From NCBI GenBank assembly GCA_934446475.1, contig CAKSEH010000006.1, positions 24,431-88,430 of the forward strand: a stretch of DNA of 64,000 nucleotides. Reading direction: 5' to 3'. A program made the translations under genes and the position numbers. Within the stretch, counting starts at the first letter, position 1. The number at the start of each line of letters is the position of its first letter. This DNA is from an uncultured Eubacteriales bacterium (lineage in GTDB: Bacteria > Bacillota > Clostridia > Oscillospirales > Acutalibacteraceae). Positions 31,841 through 41,776 of the stretch are shown piece by piece. The notes under the pieces were generated by a model, which worked only from the letters and a program-made list of their open reading frames with translations, was not told the origin of the DNA and made no database searches.

Positions 31841-31869
31841 TTGACAGGATTAAGAGCTTATTGTATAAT
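31841..31869 (+). promoter_or_regulatory. Perfect-consensus sigma-A promoter
   Basis: TTGACA (31841-31846), 17 bases, TATAAT (31864-31869): an exact consensus. It points rightward through antisense tRNA-Thr to the XRE regulator 230 bp on. No nearer gene starts after it. Confidence 0.65.
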
Positions 31870-31924
31870 TATCATATAATAACTTAAACGGTTGATGAAG
31901 GTACGATAAACTTGCAAATAAAAA

Positions 31925-31946
31925 AAGCTCCGATTTTACGGAGCTT
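31925..31946 (-). terminator. Terminator of tRNA-Thr
   Basis: On the minus strand AAGCTCCG and CGGAGCTT form an 8-bp stem followed by seven Ts, immediately after the CCA end of the tRNA. Confidence 0.85.
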
Positions 31947-32021
31947 GGAGCTGAAGATGGGACTTGAACCCACGACCTGCTGATTACGAATCAGCTGCTC
32001 TACCAACTGAGCCACTTCAGC
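31946..32021 (-). tRNA. tRNA-Thr (anticodon CGT)
   Basis: A 76-base gene including an encoded CCA. Acceptor stem GCTGAAG/CTTCAGC, D-arm GCTC...GAGC, anticodon stem GCTGA/TCAGC with loop TTCGTAA (anticodon CGT), and T-arm GTGGG TTCAAGT CCCAT are all intact. A consensus promoter lies just upstream and a terminator follows directly. Confidence 0.95.
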
Positions 32022-32044
32022 AAAATAAAAAACATTGCCATATG

Positions 32045-32073
32045 ATTATACATTTAAAATCATATTAAGTCAA
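32045..32073 (-). promoter_or_regulatory. Promoter of tRNA-Thr
   Basis: On the minus strand TTGACT (32073-32068), 17 bases, TATAAT (32050-32045), about 23 bases before the mature 5' end. Confidence 0.8.
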
Positions 32074-32100
32074 GTAAAAAATCACTGAGGAGGGAAATTT

Positions 32101-32553
32101 ATGGACGAACTTGAATTTTTAAAGCCGATAAACCGCAATATTTATGCATATCGGAAAACCTCAGGCTATACTCAGGGAGAAGTTGCCGATTTGTTGGGTC
32201 TTGAAAGAAACACATACGCAAAGCTCGAGCGGTACGGTAATCCCACAGTTGATATGATAAAAAAGATGTCCGAAGCATTTAATGTGCCTATGCACGGATT
32301 TTTCTATAATAAATCCATAAACATAAGTCCCGTAATCAAAGAATCGACATTTCCTAAAAAGTCCCTTGAAACTAAAAAGCCGCCTCCGCTCTTCCTTAAC
32401 AGTCCCAATGTATTTGACAATTCGGAAATTGTTCCCACGAAAAGCGAGGCCGAAATAATCAGAATGCTGAGAGCACTTAATGATGATGACAGGCAGGATC
32501 TTACACACACAATAAAGAAAATTTACAACGAAAAAAAGAAAAAAACACTGTAA
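32101..32553 (+). CDS. XRE-family helix-turn-helix regulator
   Basis: A 150-residue DNA-binding protein starting at ATG 32101 after GAGGAGGG. The N-terminal HTH (residues about 12-65) reads IYAYRKTSGYTQGEVADLLG and LERNTYAKLERYGNPTVDMI. The tail is Pro/Lys-rich with a short acidic helix (SEAEIIRMLRALNDDDRQDL) that may be a dimerisation segment. It is next to the mobile element-rich patch, but no phage or conjugative genes accompany it. Targets are unknown. Confidence 0.85.
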   Translation: MDELEFLKPINRNIYAYRKTSGYTQGEVADLLGLERNTYAKLERYGNPTVDMIKKMSEAFNVPMHGFFYNKSINISPVIKESTFPKKSLETKKPPPLFLNSPNVFDNSEIVPTKSEAEIIRMLRALNDDDRQDLTHTIKKIYNEKKKKTL

Positions 32554-32558
32554 TATCC

Positions 32559-32598
32559 AACAGGCAAGCGGCGTAAACGCCGCTTGCCTGTTAATTTT
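32559..32598 (+). terminator. Bidirectional terminator between XRE regulator and addA
   Basis: A 15-bp GC-rich stem (32559-32573 with 32578-32592, AACAGGCAAGCGGCG and complement) with a TAAA loop, then AATTTT. Confidence 0.88.
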
Positions 32599-32608
32599 AG
32601 TCTTTGAT

Positions 32609-35600
32609 TTAAACCCTAATTTCCTTTGAAAGGGCAAATGAGTATATTATTCTTTCCTTTACGGGTTTTGCAAATATCTTTTCACACGCCTTTGAATAAA
32701 TTGTAAGCTGTTCCTTATATGTATTTTTAAGTTCATCTTCATTTTGAACCCTGTCTGTTTTGAAATCGACTACAACTATACCGTCATCTTCTTCAAAGCA
32801 CAGATCAACAGCTCCCTGAATTATAACGGGTGTGTTGCGGACCGATTCGGAAAGTTCACTGTCAAGCTTAAAGGCAGGTACTTCGGTCATAAATTTCATT
32901 TCCCTTCGAACATCCGGAGACGAAAGAATTCTGCCAAAAAGACTGCTTTCAAAAAAATGCGATATAAGCGAAATATCAATACTGTCAGCCTCTTTTTCCG
33001 AAATAAATCCGTATTCAAAAAGGCGCTGCTTTTCCCCGCTTAAATCGGGTTTTGAGGAAATATCGCAGTACTGCATAAATTTATGGATAGCGGTTCCCCT
33101 TTCCGCAGGAGTAAGTCCGCCCTTAAGCATAAACGAGGGACGGGAAGAAAATCCGAATTTAAGATTTTCCTCTCTGTTTGCAACTGCCGAAACAGACATT
33201 TTTGCCTGAATTTTTCTAAGTTCATCGTAAGGATAGCTATACTCTGCATTTTGTTTTATCCTGTTTGCGATCTCCGTATCGGCAACGCCCTCGGCATTTT
33301 GATTTTCCGATGCTGCATTTTCAAACGACGGCACACCGTTTATCACTTCAAAACGGCTTTCGGTCTGCACAGGCATAATATTAACGCAGGAAAGTTTTCT
33401 GAAAGCTCCGCCGTCGGGATGGCGGAGAGCGGCTGCGATTATCCAATCGTTCATACATACAGTGCGTTTTATGAACGCCGGACTTACCCCGTGCAGCACC
33501 TTTGTCGCTATATTGCCGATACGCTTTTCAAGGTCGTTTGCGGAAGAAAAAATAACAAGCGAGTCCTCCGCCCTTGTCATAGCAACATAGAGGAGTCTCA
33601 TTTTTTCATCCGGCATAGACATAGCGGTTTGCTTTGAAGCAATGCGATGACCCAGAGAATCTTTTTCGGCTTCGGTGCGTTCATCAAAGTATTTAAACGT
33701 CAGTCCGTTTTCGCCGTCAAACAGTATCTTACTAATAGAGTCGTTTCTGTTAAACGTCGAAGAATTATTTGCAAGAATACAAATCGGAAACTGCAGTCCC
33801 TTTGAGGAATGCATAGTCATAATACTTACGGCGTTTTTATCGGGAAGGGAGTCGGCTTTGAATTTTTTGGGATCGCATTCAAGAATATAATCGACAAACG
33901 CCGATATACTCCTGCCGCAATCCGAGCCGAAGCCCTGTGCATATTTAGAAAGCGAAATCAAATTATTTCTTCTTATATTTCCGTTTGGCATAGCCGAAAC
34001 AAAATTTATTATATCGGTTGTTAAAACGAGCTTTTCTATAAGTTCCGGCAAGGGCAGTAATGCCGCCAGTCTTCGCATACCGAGAAGTGATTCAAGAAAA
34101 CTCTCAGCCTTTGTATTACCTGTTTTCGCAGCCGTATGAACCGCAGAATAAATATCTCCCGACTTACATTCGTTTCTTATTTGCGCAAGTTCCTCTGCAC
34201 TGAAAGAAAACATAGGGGACATCATAACCGAAATAAGTTCCGCATCATTTTTCGGATTATCTATAACCTTAAGAAGTGAAAGCATAAGAATTATTTCATA
34301 AGTTTCGTTATACGGCACATTTTCTGCGCTTACCGGTATATTCCTTGCCTTAAGTGCCTCAACAATAGGCGCTTTGCTCGTTTTAATGGAATTGACGAGT
34401 ATTGCAAAATCCCCGTAGGTTGCTTCTTTGAGTTCGCCGTCGCCCGTATGAACCACAGCTTTTTTTGCCCGGACGGTTTTATATATATAATCTGCAATCG
34501 CTCTTGCCTCAGTGTTAATAAGCTTATCGTCACCGTCAACATTTGCACAGTCCGTAACAACTATTTTAACCGCCGTCTCACCGTTATCTTTAAATCGTGC
34601 GGCAGGATTAAGCTGTTCGGAATCGTCATATATATATCCGTTTTGAAGTGTCCCCTGAGTTGTTTTAAAAAAGTAATTTATGAACTCGCAAACGCCCTTG
34701 CGACTTCTGAAATTATCGGAAAGTATGATCTTTTTAGGTTCGTTTTCGTCTGTGCACAAATCGATATCCTTATAAGAGTTTTTCTTTTTAAGGAAGTTCT
34801 TCGGGTTTGCGCCCCTGAAACCGTATATACTTTGCTTCATATCCCCTACTGCAAAGAGGTTTTTATCATCCTTTGACAGAATTGAGAAAAGTGTGTTTTG
34901 CAGATCGTTGACATCCTGAAATTCATCCACAAGGACTTCATCGTAACGCTCGCAAATTTCAGCATTTTCTTCTCTTTTGGAAATTTTACCGTTTTCATCG
35001 CAGGTACAAAGAAGGTTAAGCGCAAGCTGTTCCGTGTTATAAAAATCAAAATTATCAGCCTCATTATACGCATCAAACAGTTTTTCGGAATATTCGTCAA
35101 CAAGGCTGCAAAAAAGCGACACTGCGCCCCTTTGAAAATCTATATCCTTTTGAATATCGACAACGCTTTGAGAAAATATCTCAAACAGTTCATCGGTGTC
35201 CTTTTTTAACGAGGCTTTTATAGCCTTTATGGAGTCTATTGCGGGATCACCCTTGACCTTTGAGGAGGGCAGATTAGGGTATTTGACCGAAGCAAGCAGC
35301 GCCCTTAATGAATCCCAGTCTTTCTTTGAAATCTCATTTTCTATACCTCCCACAATAAAAGAGGCTTTTTCGGCGAAAGCTATATAACCGTCCGCCCCGT
35401 CGGAAACGCAGGCTGAAAGATCGACTATACTCTCAATGCTCTGCTTTAAAAACCCGATATATTCTCTCGCTGCCTCAAAAGCATTGTCATACCACGGATG
35501 GCCTTTTGAAAAGGGAATATAATACGGCTTTTCAAGTCTTTTTATAAATCTTTCGGGAAACGGAAGCTGACGACTGTATAAAAACACCTTTGTTATCGCT

Positions 35601-36112
35601 TCGGTGAGGCTTCGTTCGTCATTCTCACAGGAGGTAAGTTCGAGAAGAGTTTTAAATTCATCGCTCTGCTCCGCAAACAAAGGCGCCGTTATTTCGGACA
35701 TAACCCTTTGTGCCAGTGTATCGAGAATTCCGGTATTTCCTACCTTAAAATCCGGTGAAACCCCGCATTTTTCAAAATTTTCACGGACAAGATTTATACA
35801 AAAGGAATCTATAGTGCAGATATCTGCGCCGGAAATGAGTTGTTTTTGCTTTAAAAGCCCCACATCGTCAGGATGTAGACGGCACTCCTCAAAAAGTCTT
35901 TTTTCAATTCTGCTTCGCATCTCGGCGGCGGCGGCATTTGTAAAGGTAACGATAAGGAGCCTGTCCGCACTTACGGGATTTTGTTTTTTAGAAAGCATTT
36001 TTATTACCCTCTCCGTAAGCACTGCGGTCTTTCCCGAACCGGCAGCGGCGGCAACAAGAACATTTCCCCTTGCGTTTATCGCTTTTTCCTGCATAGGCGT
36101 AGGCTTAAACAT
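32609..36112 (-). CDS. addA: ATP-dependent helicase/nuclease AddA
   Basis: AddA is the helicase-nuclease subunit that resects double-strand breaks for RecA. The 1167-residue protein shows UvrD-type helicase motifs: AAGSGKTAVL (residues about 19-28), TFTNAAAAEM, DEFQDVN, SDNFRSR, MTMHSSKGLQF and LLYVAMTRA, and ends with a RecB-family nuclease containing GTAIHKFMQ and VVDFKTDR. Its start overlaps the end of addB by 8 bp. It acts with AddB as the Gram-positive counterpart of RecBCD. Confidence 0.95.
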   Translation of the reverse strand: MFKPTPMQEKAINARGNVLVAAAAGSGKTAVLTERVIKMLSKKQNPVSADRLLIVTFTNAAAAEMRSRIEKRLFEECRLHPDDVGLLKQKQLISGADICTIDSFCINLVRENFEKCGVSPDFKVGNTGILDTLAQRVMSEITAPLFAEQSDEFKTLLELTSCENDERSLTEAITKVFLYSRQLPFPERFIKRLEKPYYIPFSKGHPWYDNAFEAAREYIGFLKQSIESIVDLSACVSDGADGYIAFAEKASFIVGGIENEISKKDWDSLRALLASVKYPNLPSSKVKGDPAIDSIKAIKASLKKDTDELFEIFSQSVVDIQKDIDFQRGAVSLFCSLVDEYSEKLFDAYNEADNFDFYNTEQLALNLLCTCDENGKISKREENAEICERYDEVLVDEFQDVNDLQNTLFSILSKDDKNLFAVGDMKQSIYGFRGANPKNFLKKKNSYKDIDLCTDENEPKKIILSDNFRSRKGVCEFINYFFKTTQGTLQNGYIYDDSEQLNPAARFKDNGETAVKIVVTDCANVDGDDKLINTEARAIADYIYKTVRAKKAVVHTGDGELKEATYGDFAILVNSIKTSKAPIVEALKARNIPVSAENVPYNETYEIILMLSLLKVIDNPKNDAELISVMMSPMFSFSAEELAQIRNECKSGDIYSAVHTAAKTGNTKAESFLESLLGMRRLAALLPLPELIEKLVLTTDIINFVSAMPNGNIRRNNLISLSKYAQGFGSDCGRSISAFVDYILECDPKKFKADSLPDKNAVSIMTMHSSKGLQFPICILANNSSTFNRNDSISKILFDGENGLTFKYFDERTEAEKDSLGHRIASKQTAMSMPDEKMRLLYVAMTRAEDSLVIFSSANDLEKRIGNIATKVLHGVSPAFIKRTVCMNDWIIAAALRHPDGGAFRKLSCVNIMPVQTESRFEVINGVPSFENAASENQNAEGVADTEIANRIKQNAEYSYPYDELRKIQAKMSVSAVANREENLKFGFSSRPSFMLKGGLTPAERGTAIHKFMQYCDISSKPDLSGEKQRLFEYGFISEKEADSIDISLISHFFESSLFGRILSSPDVRREMKFMTEVPAFKLDSELSESVRNTPVIIQGAVDLCFEEDDGIVVVDFKTDRVQNEDELKNTYKEQLTIYSKACEKIFAKPVKERIIYSFALSKEIRV

Positions 36113-39100
36113 TCTCTTTGTTCTCCTCCCTTATCCTTTCTATAACCTCATCCTTGGTAAGCTTTTCAACCGATCTCGGCACATTGTTTTCCGTTTTGCA
36201 CACACAGGAAAAATCACAGTATTCGCACGCCGACGACTCAATGCCGTCTATAGGGTCGGCTTCTATGCTGCCGTTAAGCAGATCCTGTGCGGTATTTTTC
36301 AGCTTAAGTTCAATAAAAGCAAATATATCTTCAAAATCATTATCTGTAATAAAGCTCCCTGCGGTCCTTGTGCTTCCGTATTTAGGTATGAATTTACCCC
36401 CGTTTTCCCTTTCCATTGCATATACCACCGATTCGTCGTCAAGCACCATACCGTCCATACGGATGTTTTTACCGTCCGTGTTCCGTTTTGCTTTCATATA
36501 CAAGACCCCGGCGGGCTTTTTGCCGAATGTGCCGAACTTAACAAGAGTGTAAAGATAAAGAAGCATCTGCATATTTTGCCCGAAAAGAATATCGGGAAGT
36601 TTAAAGGTTTTGCTGCCGCTTTTATAATCGATGACCCTTATATATCCGTTCCATTCGTCAACCCTGTCAACCGTACCCTCAAGACTTACCGAACCGTGAT
36701 CATCAAGCGGAATATCTATGGCAGGAACTTCTCCGTCGTCACCTATCTTAAGTTCGCATTTGACAGGGATAAAATCCGACTGCGCAAATTCTTCCGACAA
36801 ACGCATTACGACACAGTAAAGCGAGCGGCGAATATTTGAAACAATATACTTAAGTCTCGGTATTTCGGTGCTTCTGTATCCTTGTATACCGTCAAGATAT
36901 TCGTCTGTATACCTATCGACGGACTCCTTGATTTTTGCCTTATCAAGTTCGCCTATTCCCTTACCGTATTCCTCTATCATCTTCTGCAAAACATAATGAA
37001 TGAGCGTACCCTTTTGCATAGCGTTCATCTCGGCAGGATAAATACGCCTTGCCTTAAGACCGTATTTAAGGAAATACTTAAATCTGCAATGGCTTAAATC
37101 GTCAAATTTAGTAGGCGACATTTTTATACGCTGCCCGAAAAGTTCCTTTGCCGTATCGGAAGAAAGCCTTGCGTTTTCGGCATTTCGGACAAGCCCGAGC
37201 CATTTTGCTTTTTCGTTTAAGTTTTTATTATTGCAGGCAAGCACCGTTTGGGCCTCGTCCGGAAAAGACATTCGCCTGCAAAGCTCAAAAAACGCCCCTC
37301 TTTCTGTTTCCGGAGCATTATCAAGCGAGAGTTTCTGAGGCTCATTTACCGTTATGCAATCTAAATTTTCGGTTATTTCGCTTACAAACGGCGAAGGCAT
37401 ACCCTGAGAACCGTCTGCAAGGACGGCACAATAGCTTACAAACACTTTATCGGAAGCGCAGCAAAGGTTTGAATAGACCAAAAAGTCTTCATCAATCGAC
37501 GCCTCAAGCGTGCGGTCCGCTATATCAAGCCCCAAATCAATAAGTTCCTTGCGCTCATTTAATCCGAAAACTCCGCTGTTTGAAATACCTTTTGGAAAAA
37601 CTCCCTGATTTGCGCCTAATATAAAGGCATATTTCGGTCTTGAAGGTCTTATTCTGTCGGCGCTGCCGAATGCAACCTCATCCGCCATTTGAGGTATTAC
37701 CCCTACCGTGGTAAAAGAAATTGCCGATTTAAGAGCGTTTATATAATCCTTTGAGGAAATTTGCGTATCCGGAAAACAGGCGGTCAGAGTGTTGAAGACG
37801 GAGATCATAGCGTCCCACGAAGAACGTACGGCATCCGACATAGTGAAATCGCCTTTCTTTGAAAGCTCGTCCGAAAGTGCCGCAAATGTTTCGGGCGCTT
37901 TTACAAATCCGAGAAGATTCATTATCGCCTTGGTTCTTTCTCTCGGCGTACCCTTAAAGCAGGATTTAAACTCTGTTAGCGGCTTTACCGCTTTAACTCT
38001 TATCTCGTTTAAATGCTTAAGCATTGATATCTGTTTTTCTTCCATACGGCTTGACAAACCGTCAGGATTCATATCCCATTCACGCTGCCAATCGGCAGAT
38101 GAAAGATTCCAGATATATGCATAGTTTTCAAGGTCCGAGATATCGGTTTCATCCGCAATATTTATCCCGGACTTTAAAAATTTGAGTATGTTTTCACCTG
38201 TAAATGCAGTTGCCGCCTCAACCGCTCCCATTACCGCCGTTGAGACCGGCATTGACGCAAGCGAAAGACGCATATCAAAAAAGCAGCTCACGCCGTTTCT
38301 TTCGCAGGCTGCCTTTAAGGCGTTCATATAAGGAGCGGTATCTCTTGCTATGACGACAAAATCACCGTAAGCTGCGTTTTCTTCCCTTACGGTTTTTCTT
38401 ATGTTTCTGGCGACAAATTCAGCTTCGTCATATATACTGTCCGCCCTGCAAACCGTAATATCCGGAGCTTTTATTTTCTCGGCTTTGCCGCTTCCCGAAA
38501 GAATTGCTTCAAGACAACTAAGGCCTGCGCAATTGTATTTGTTTTCCCTGAGCGTCACAGCTTCTGATACGGCAACTCCGTTTTCCTCTGCATATGCCTT
38601 AAGCTTACTTACCGTCTTTGATATATTATGAAACACTCCGTACTGCCTATCGGCATCAGGGTCATATGTAACCGCAATCGTAACCGACGGCGACTGTGAG
38701 ATTATTTTTTTAAGTAATTTAAACTGCTGACCCGTAAACCCTTTAAAAGAGTCGACAAAGACGGGTCTGTTCTTAAAATAATTGTCTGTTTCGATAAAAC
38801 GGCAAAGTCTTTCAAGCCTGTCCGAGGGGTCTAAAAAGCTTTCGGCTGTCAGTGCGTTATATTCGCTGTAAATAAGCGCCGTATCGGAAAGTTTAAGGCG
38901 AAGTTTTTCACCGGAGACCTCGTTTGAAGCTTCTTTAAGGTCTTCGGGATATATTCCCTGAAGTTTGAATTCTTCAACGGTTTTAAGCATTTCATCCGCA
39001 AATCCTGCCGACGCAAAATATTTTGCCCAAAGTTTTAAATCGGAAGATACCGATTTAACGGCCCTTTGCATAAGAATATGTTTATCGGCGTCAGAAAGAG

Positions 39101-39344
39101 ATTTAAAACAAATTCCGCCGCTTATCTGTTCGGTTTCGGAACAAAGGCGTGTAAAACTTGTAACCGTTACATTCTGAAAGTCACCGTCCCCGAGAGCGTC
39201 AAGAACCAGTTTTTCACTTTCAAAAGAAAACTGTTCGGGTACAAGAAGAAGAGGTCTCTCCCCTGCCTTTGCAGATTTTTCCACAAGTTTTATTATCTCA
39301 TATGTTTTACCGCAGGCGGCACGGCCGAAAATAAATTTCAGCAT
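36105..39344 (-). CDS. addB: ATP-dependent nuclease subunit AddB
   Basis: A 1079-residue partner of AddA. The N-terminus has a Walker A-like GRAACGKTYE; the C-terminal nuclease has RVIDYKSGSK. The four Cys that hold the iron-sulfur cluster are visible: one in SHCRFKYFLKYG and three in CEYCDFSCVC near the end. The AddAB complex processes DNA ends and recognises Chi-like sites. It is the first gene of the addBA unit, with an 8-bp overlap. Confidence 0.94.
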   Translation of the reverse strand: MLKFIFGRAACGKTYEIIKLVEKSAKAGERPLLLVPEQFSFESEKLVLDALGDGDFQNVTVTSFTRLCSETEQISGGICFKSLSDADKHILMQRAVKSVSSDLKLWAKYFASAGFADEMLKTVEEFKLQGIYPEDLKEASNEVSGEKLRLKLSDTALIYSEYNALTAESFLDPSDRLERLCRFIETDNYFKNRPVFVDSFKGFTGQQFKLLKKIISQSPSVTIAVTYDPDADRQYGVFHNISKTVSKLKAYAEENGVAVSEAVTLRENKYNCAGLSCLEAILSGSGKAEKIKAPDITVCRADSIYDEAEFVARNIRKTVREENAAYGDFVVIARDTAPYMNALKAACERNGVSCFFDMRLSLASMPVSTAVMGAVEAATAFTGENILKFLKSGINIADETDISDLENYAYIWNLSSADWQREWDMNPDGLSSRMEEKQISMLKHLNEIRVKAVKPLTEFKSCFKGTPRERTKAIMNLLGFVKAPETFAALSDELSKKGDFTMSDAVRSSWDAMISVFNTLTACFPDTQISSKDYINALKSAISFTTVGVIPQMADEVAFGSADRIRPSRPKYAFILGANQGVFPKGISNSGVFGLNERKELIDLGLDIADRTLEASIDEDFLVYSNLCCASDKVFVSYCAVLADGSQGMPSPFVSEITENLDCITVNEPQKLSLDNAPETERGAFFELCRRMSFPDEAQTVLACNNKNLNEKAKWLGLVRNAENARLSSDTAKELFGQRIKMSPTKFDDLSHCRFKYFLKYGLKARRIYPAEMNAMQKGTLIHYVLQKMIEEYGKGIGELDKAKIKESVDRYTDEYLDGIQGYRSTEIPRLKYIVSNIRRSLYCVVMRLSEEFAQSDFIPVKCELKIGDDGEVPAIDIPLDDHGSVSLEGTVDRVDEWNGYIRVIDYKSGSKTFKLPDILFGQNMQMLLYLYTLVKFGTFGKKPAGVLYMKAKRNTDGKNIRMDGMVLDDESVVYAMERENGGKFIPKYGSTRTAGSFITDNDFEDIFAFIELKLKNTAQDLLNGSIEADPIDGIESSACEYCDFSCVCKTENNVPRSVEKLTKDEVIERIREENKENV

Positions 39345-39379
39345 AAGGTTTAAGACCTCCTCTTTGTAATAATCACATA

Positions 39380-41776
39380 TTATTCATATTCAAAACGCAC
39401 GGTTTTCCCGTTTACAGCCGTAAATGATGTAATCCTTGAAAACTCATCATAGGTATATCTTTCTTCGGCTATATATCTTCTGTCATTATGTACGATAAAG
39501 CCCGTAACGAAAACCAGATCCTGCGCATTTACGGTACCGTTTTGATCTATATCGGCATATTTAAGATATTGTGACTCTGCGCACAGTCTCTTTATGCGGA
39601 TCATATCTCTTATATCAACAATGCCGTCCGCATTTGCGTCTCCCGTCACACCGTAGACCTTGCTTATGATATTACGGTTTGTATCGTATGCATAGCTTAT
39701 ATACTGTTCGGATGTTCCGCCGCTTAAAACGACATCGCCGTTTTGGTCAAAAGTGCGGTAAAGGGTTATATTACCGTCGGTAACGGTAACAGCGTTGTTA
39801 AGATAAGAAAAGTTTGCAGTACCGTCTGAAATTATTTTGCCGTCGTCACCGTATGTAACCTCAAATAGCTTATCCTCATTTGAGTCGATCGCTTTGTATA
39901 AAGTACCTTTTCCGTCATAAAACAGATTAAGTTCACTGTAAAGTTCGGTTTTCACCTCCGCCAAATATCCGTTTCTATACTCAAAGGAAGCGACCGTATT
40001 ATCACCGCTTGTAATGCTGCTTACATATCCGTTTGATAGATTAAGACACACGCTTTTTCCCGTCATAGAGTCTTTAAAGGTAATGCCGTTATCGGTGCGG
40101 TTAATTTCAAGGGTCCTTCCCCGCTCGTTTGAAGCAAGCGTCAGTTCGCCTTCGGCATTGAAGAGATAGTATTTTCCCGTTATAACATCTGACAATTTAT
40201 ATCCCGTTTGAGTATCCGAAAGCTTAAGACCCGCTGCCGCCGTGTTAAGACTTGTGTAATCACCGCTGCCGGACGAACTGTATGTTATATATTCACCCGG
40301 CGTTACAAAAAGCCTTATTTCACTCTCACTTAACCTTTTAAGGCTCATAAGAGCGTCACTGTACCATCCAAAGCCGAAGTTTGAAGCGCTTTTTGAAACG
40401 GGATTGTAAGAAATATCAAAGTCAAAACCGCAGCCGTCCGAAAGTTCGGCTAAATCAAGAGAAAAATTAAAGCTTCCCTTATAAAGGTCAACAAGATTAT
40501 ATACGCCGGTCTCAGCTGAAGAAGATGCACTGTATTCACACTCCGTATATTCGGGGGCGTTTTCAGGGCACTGTGAGTCTTTTTTTAATACTGCGATATT
40601 CTGCATCCCGAGTCCGTTATAAGCTCTTGTAACATCCGATTTAAGATAGCACACCGGATGCTCGGTATTTTGAGGGTCATTAAAATAATAATAGTAATCG
40701 TCATACCCTACAAGCAACAGACAATGTTCCGGAGATATCCAGTTGATGGTTTTGCCGTTATATGTCATTGTTTTGGAAATGTACGGAGTTGCCATATCGG
40801 TTGTAGCCCATACAACGACCGGTACGCCGTTATCTATGTATTTTCTGCATAACGCATCAATAGTTGCGGCAAAGTAAGTCTCGGTATAATAATCCGTATT
40901 ATTCAGAAGTTTTGCGCAGGCTTTTTGTATAACGGGCATATAACATCCCATTCCGTTTGAGCTTCTCGGGTCTCCTCCGAAGGTCTCGTTAGGGTCAAAA
41001 CTGCTCCTGTCTCCTTTGTCGAGATATGAATCTATAAATGTATCCACGGAAACATTAACGCCTGCGTAATTAAGCGCCATAACGCTTGAAACCGACTCAC
41101 ATCCCGTAGGCCAGTTGTTCATTTGATAAATATGGGAAGCGTCTATAATTTTATAATTACCCGTGGGCTCTATCCGGGTTACCGCCGAACTTTCTTCAAA
41201 CACCCTTATTTCAATGCCGGATATATTCTTAGCAGCATTGCTTCCGCAGGCATTTCCGCCGGAGGTATTAAGTTCGCCCTCAAGTCGGTATTTAATTTTA
41301 ACGCTGCGCATCCAATCGGGATTTGCATTGCTCACCCAAGGCTGCCAGACATTATCTATCATAGCCCTGTACATAACAACTATGCCCGTATTGACCTTAT
41401 TATTTGCGGAATCGACAACCCTCAGCCCGATATTCATAACCGTCCTCGTGCCGAGCACTCCTGCGTATTCTTCAGAGCCCGAGTTGTCACTCCTCACCTC
41501 GGGATAAAAGGATGCTTTTCCCGAATTGTGGGTTTTATAAACTATTGCATATGACTTTCCGGGCGTTTGTATTCTTATGGCGCTTATATCATCAGCTATA
41601 GCGACGCCGTCGGTAAAGCTACGCCACGCACCCTGCGAATAATACGTCATATAAACTCCCTGTGCATCCGCCCTGACGGTCAGCGCTCCGGAAAGTGAAA
41701 AAAGCGCAACAACAACGCAAAGCACCGCAGAAAACAGCGCTTTTAAAATTTTACTTTGTTTGATTTTTATAAGCAT
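39380..41776 (-). CDS. Secreted C39-like peptidase / RHS-YD / dockerin protein
   Basis: A 798-residue exported protein with a signal peptide (ILKALFSAVLCVVVALFSLS, cleavage near VRADA). Modules in order: a W-rich beta domain (residues about 30-175, containing GTRTVMNIGLRV, like clostridial ChW repeats), a peptidase C39-like papain-fold domain (about 210-400) with the nucleophile in NWPTGCESVSSVMAL and the His in PEHCLLLVGYDD, an RHS/YD-type beta region (about 425-690), a dockerin pair (GDANADGIVDIRDMIRI and ADIDQNGTVNAQDLV), and a final YD repeat. ATG 41776 suits the AGGAG site better than the ATG six bases earlier. The dockerin suggests attachment to a cohesin scaffold. Confidence 0.82.
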   Translation of the reverse strand: MLIKIKQSKILKALFSAVLCVVVALFSLSGALTVRADAQGVYMTYYSQGAWRSFTDGVAIADDISAIRIQTPGKSYAIVYKTHNSGKASFYPEVRSDNSGSEEYAGVLGTRTVMNIGLRVVDSANNKVNTGIVVMYRAMIDNVWQPWVSNANPDWMRSVKIKYRLEGELNTSGGNACGSNAAKNISGIEIRVFEESSAVTRIEPTGNYKIIDASHIYQMNNWPTGCESVSSVMALNYAGVNVSVDTFIDSYLDKGDRSSFDPNETFGGDPRSSNGMGCYMPVIQKACAKLLNNTDYYTETYFAATIDALCRKYIDNGVPVVVWATTDMATPYISKTMTYNGKTINWISPEHCLLLVGYDDYYYYFNDPQNTEHPVCYLKSDVTRAYNGLGMQNIAVLKKDSQCPENAPEYTECEYSASSSAETGVYNLVDLYKGSFNFSLDLAELSDGCGFDFDISYNPVSKSASNFGFGWYSDALMSLKRLSESEIRLFVTPGEYITYSSSGSGDYTSLNTAAAGLKLSDTQTGYKLSDVITGKYYLFNAEGELTLASNERGRTLEINRTDNGITFKDSMTGKSVCLNLSNGYVSSITSGDNTVASFEYRNGYLAEVKTELYSELNLFYDGKGTLYKAIDSNEDKLFEVTYGDDGKIISDGTANFSYLNNAVTVTDGNITLYRTFDQNGDVVLSGGTSEQYISYAYDTNRNIISKVYGVTGDANADGIVDIRDMIRIKRLCAESQYLKYADIDQNGTVNAQDLVFVTGFIVHNDRRYIAEERYTYDEFSRITSFTAVNGKTVRFEYE

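Noticed and set aside
32161..32637. 158-codon minus-strand frame opposite the XRE regulator
   Set aside because: It crosses the bidirectional terminator and has no start site or motif; the plus-strand HTH gene has a strong GGAGG site.
36105..36112. Frameshift between addB and addA
   Set aside because: Both reading frames are full length with proper ends; the 8-bp overlap is ordinary translational coupling.
35604..36839. 411-codon open frame on the plus strand
   Set aside because: It lies antisense across the junction of addA and addB, has no ribosome-binding site or recognisable domain, and both sense genes are clearly real.
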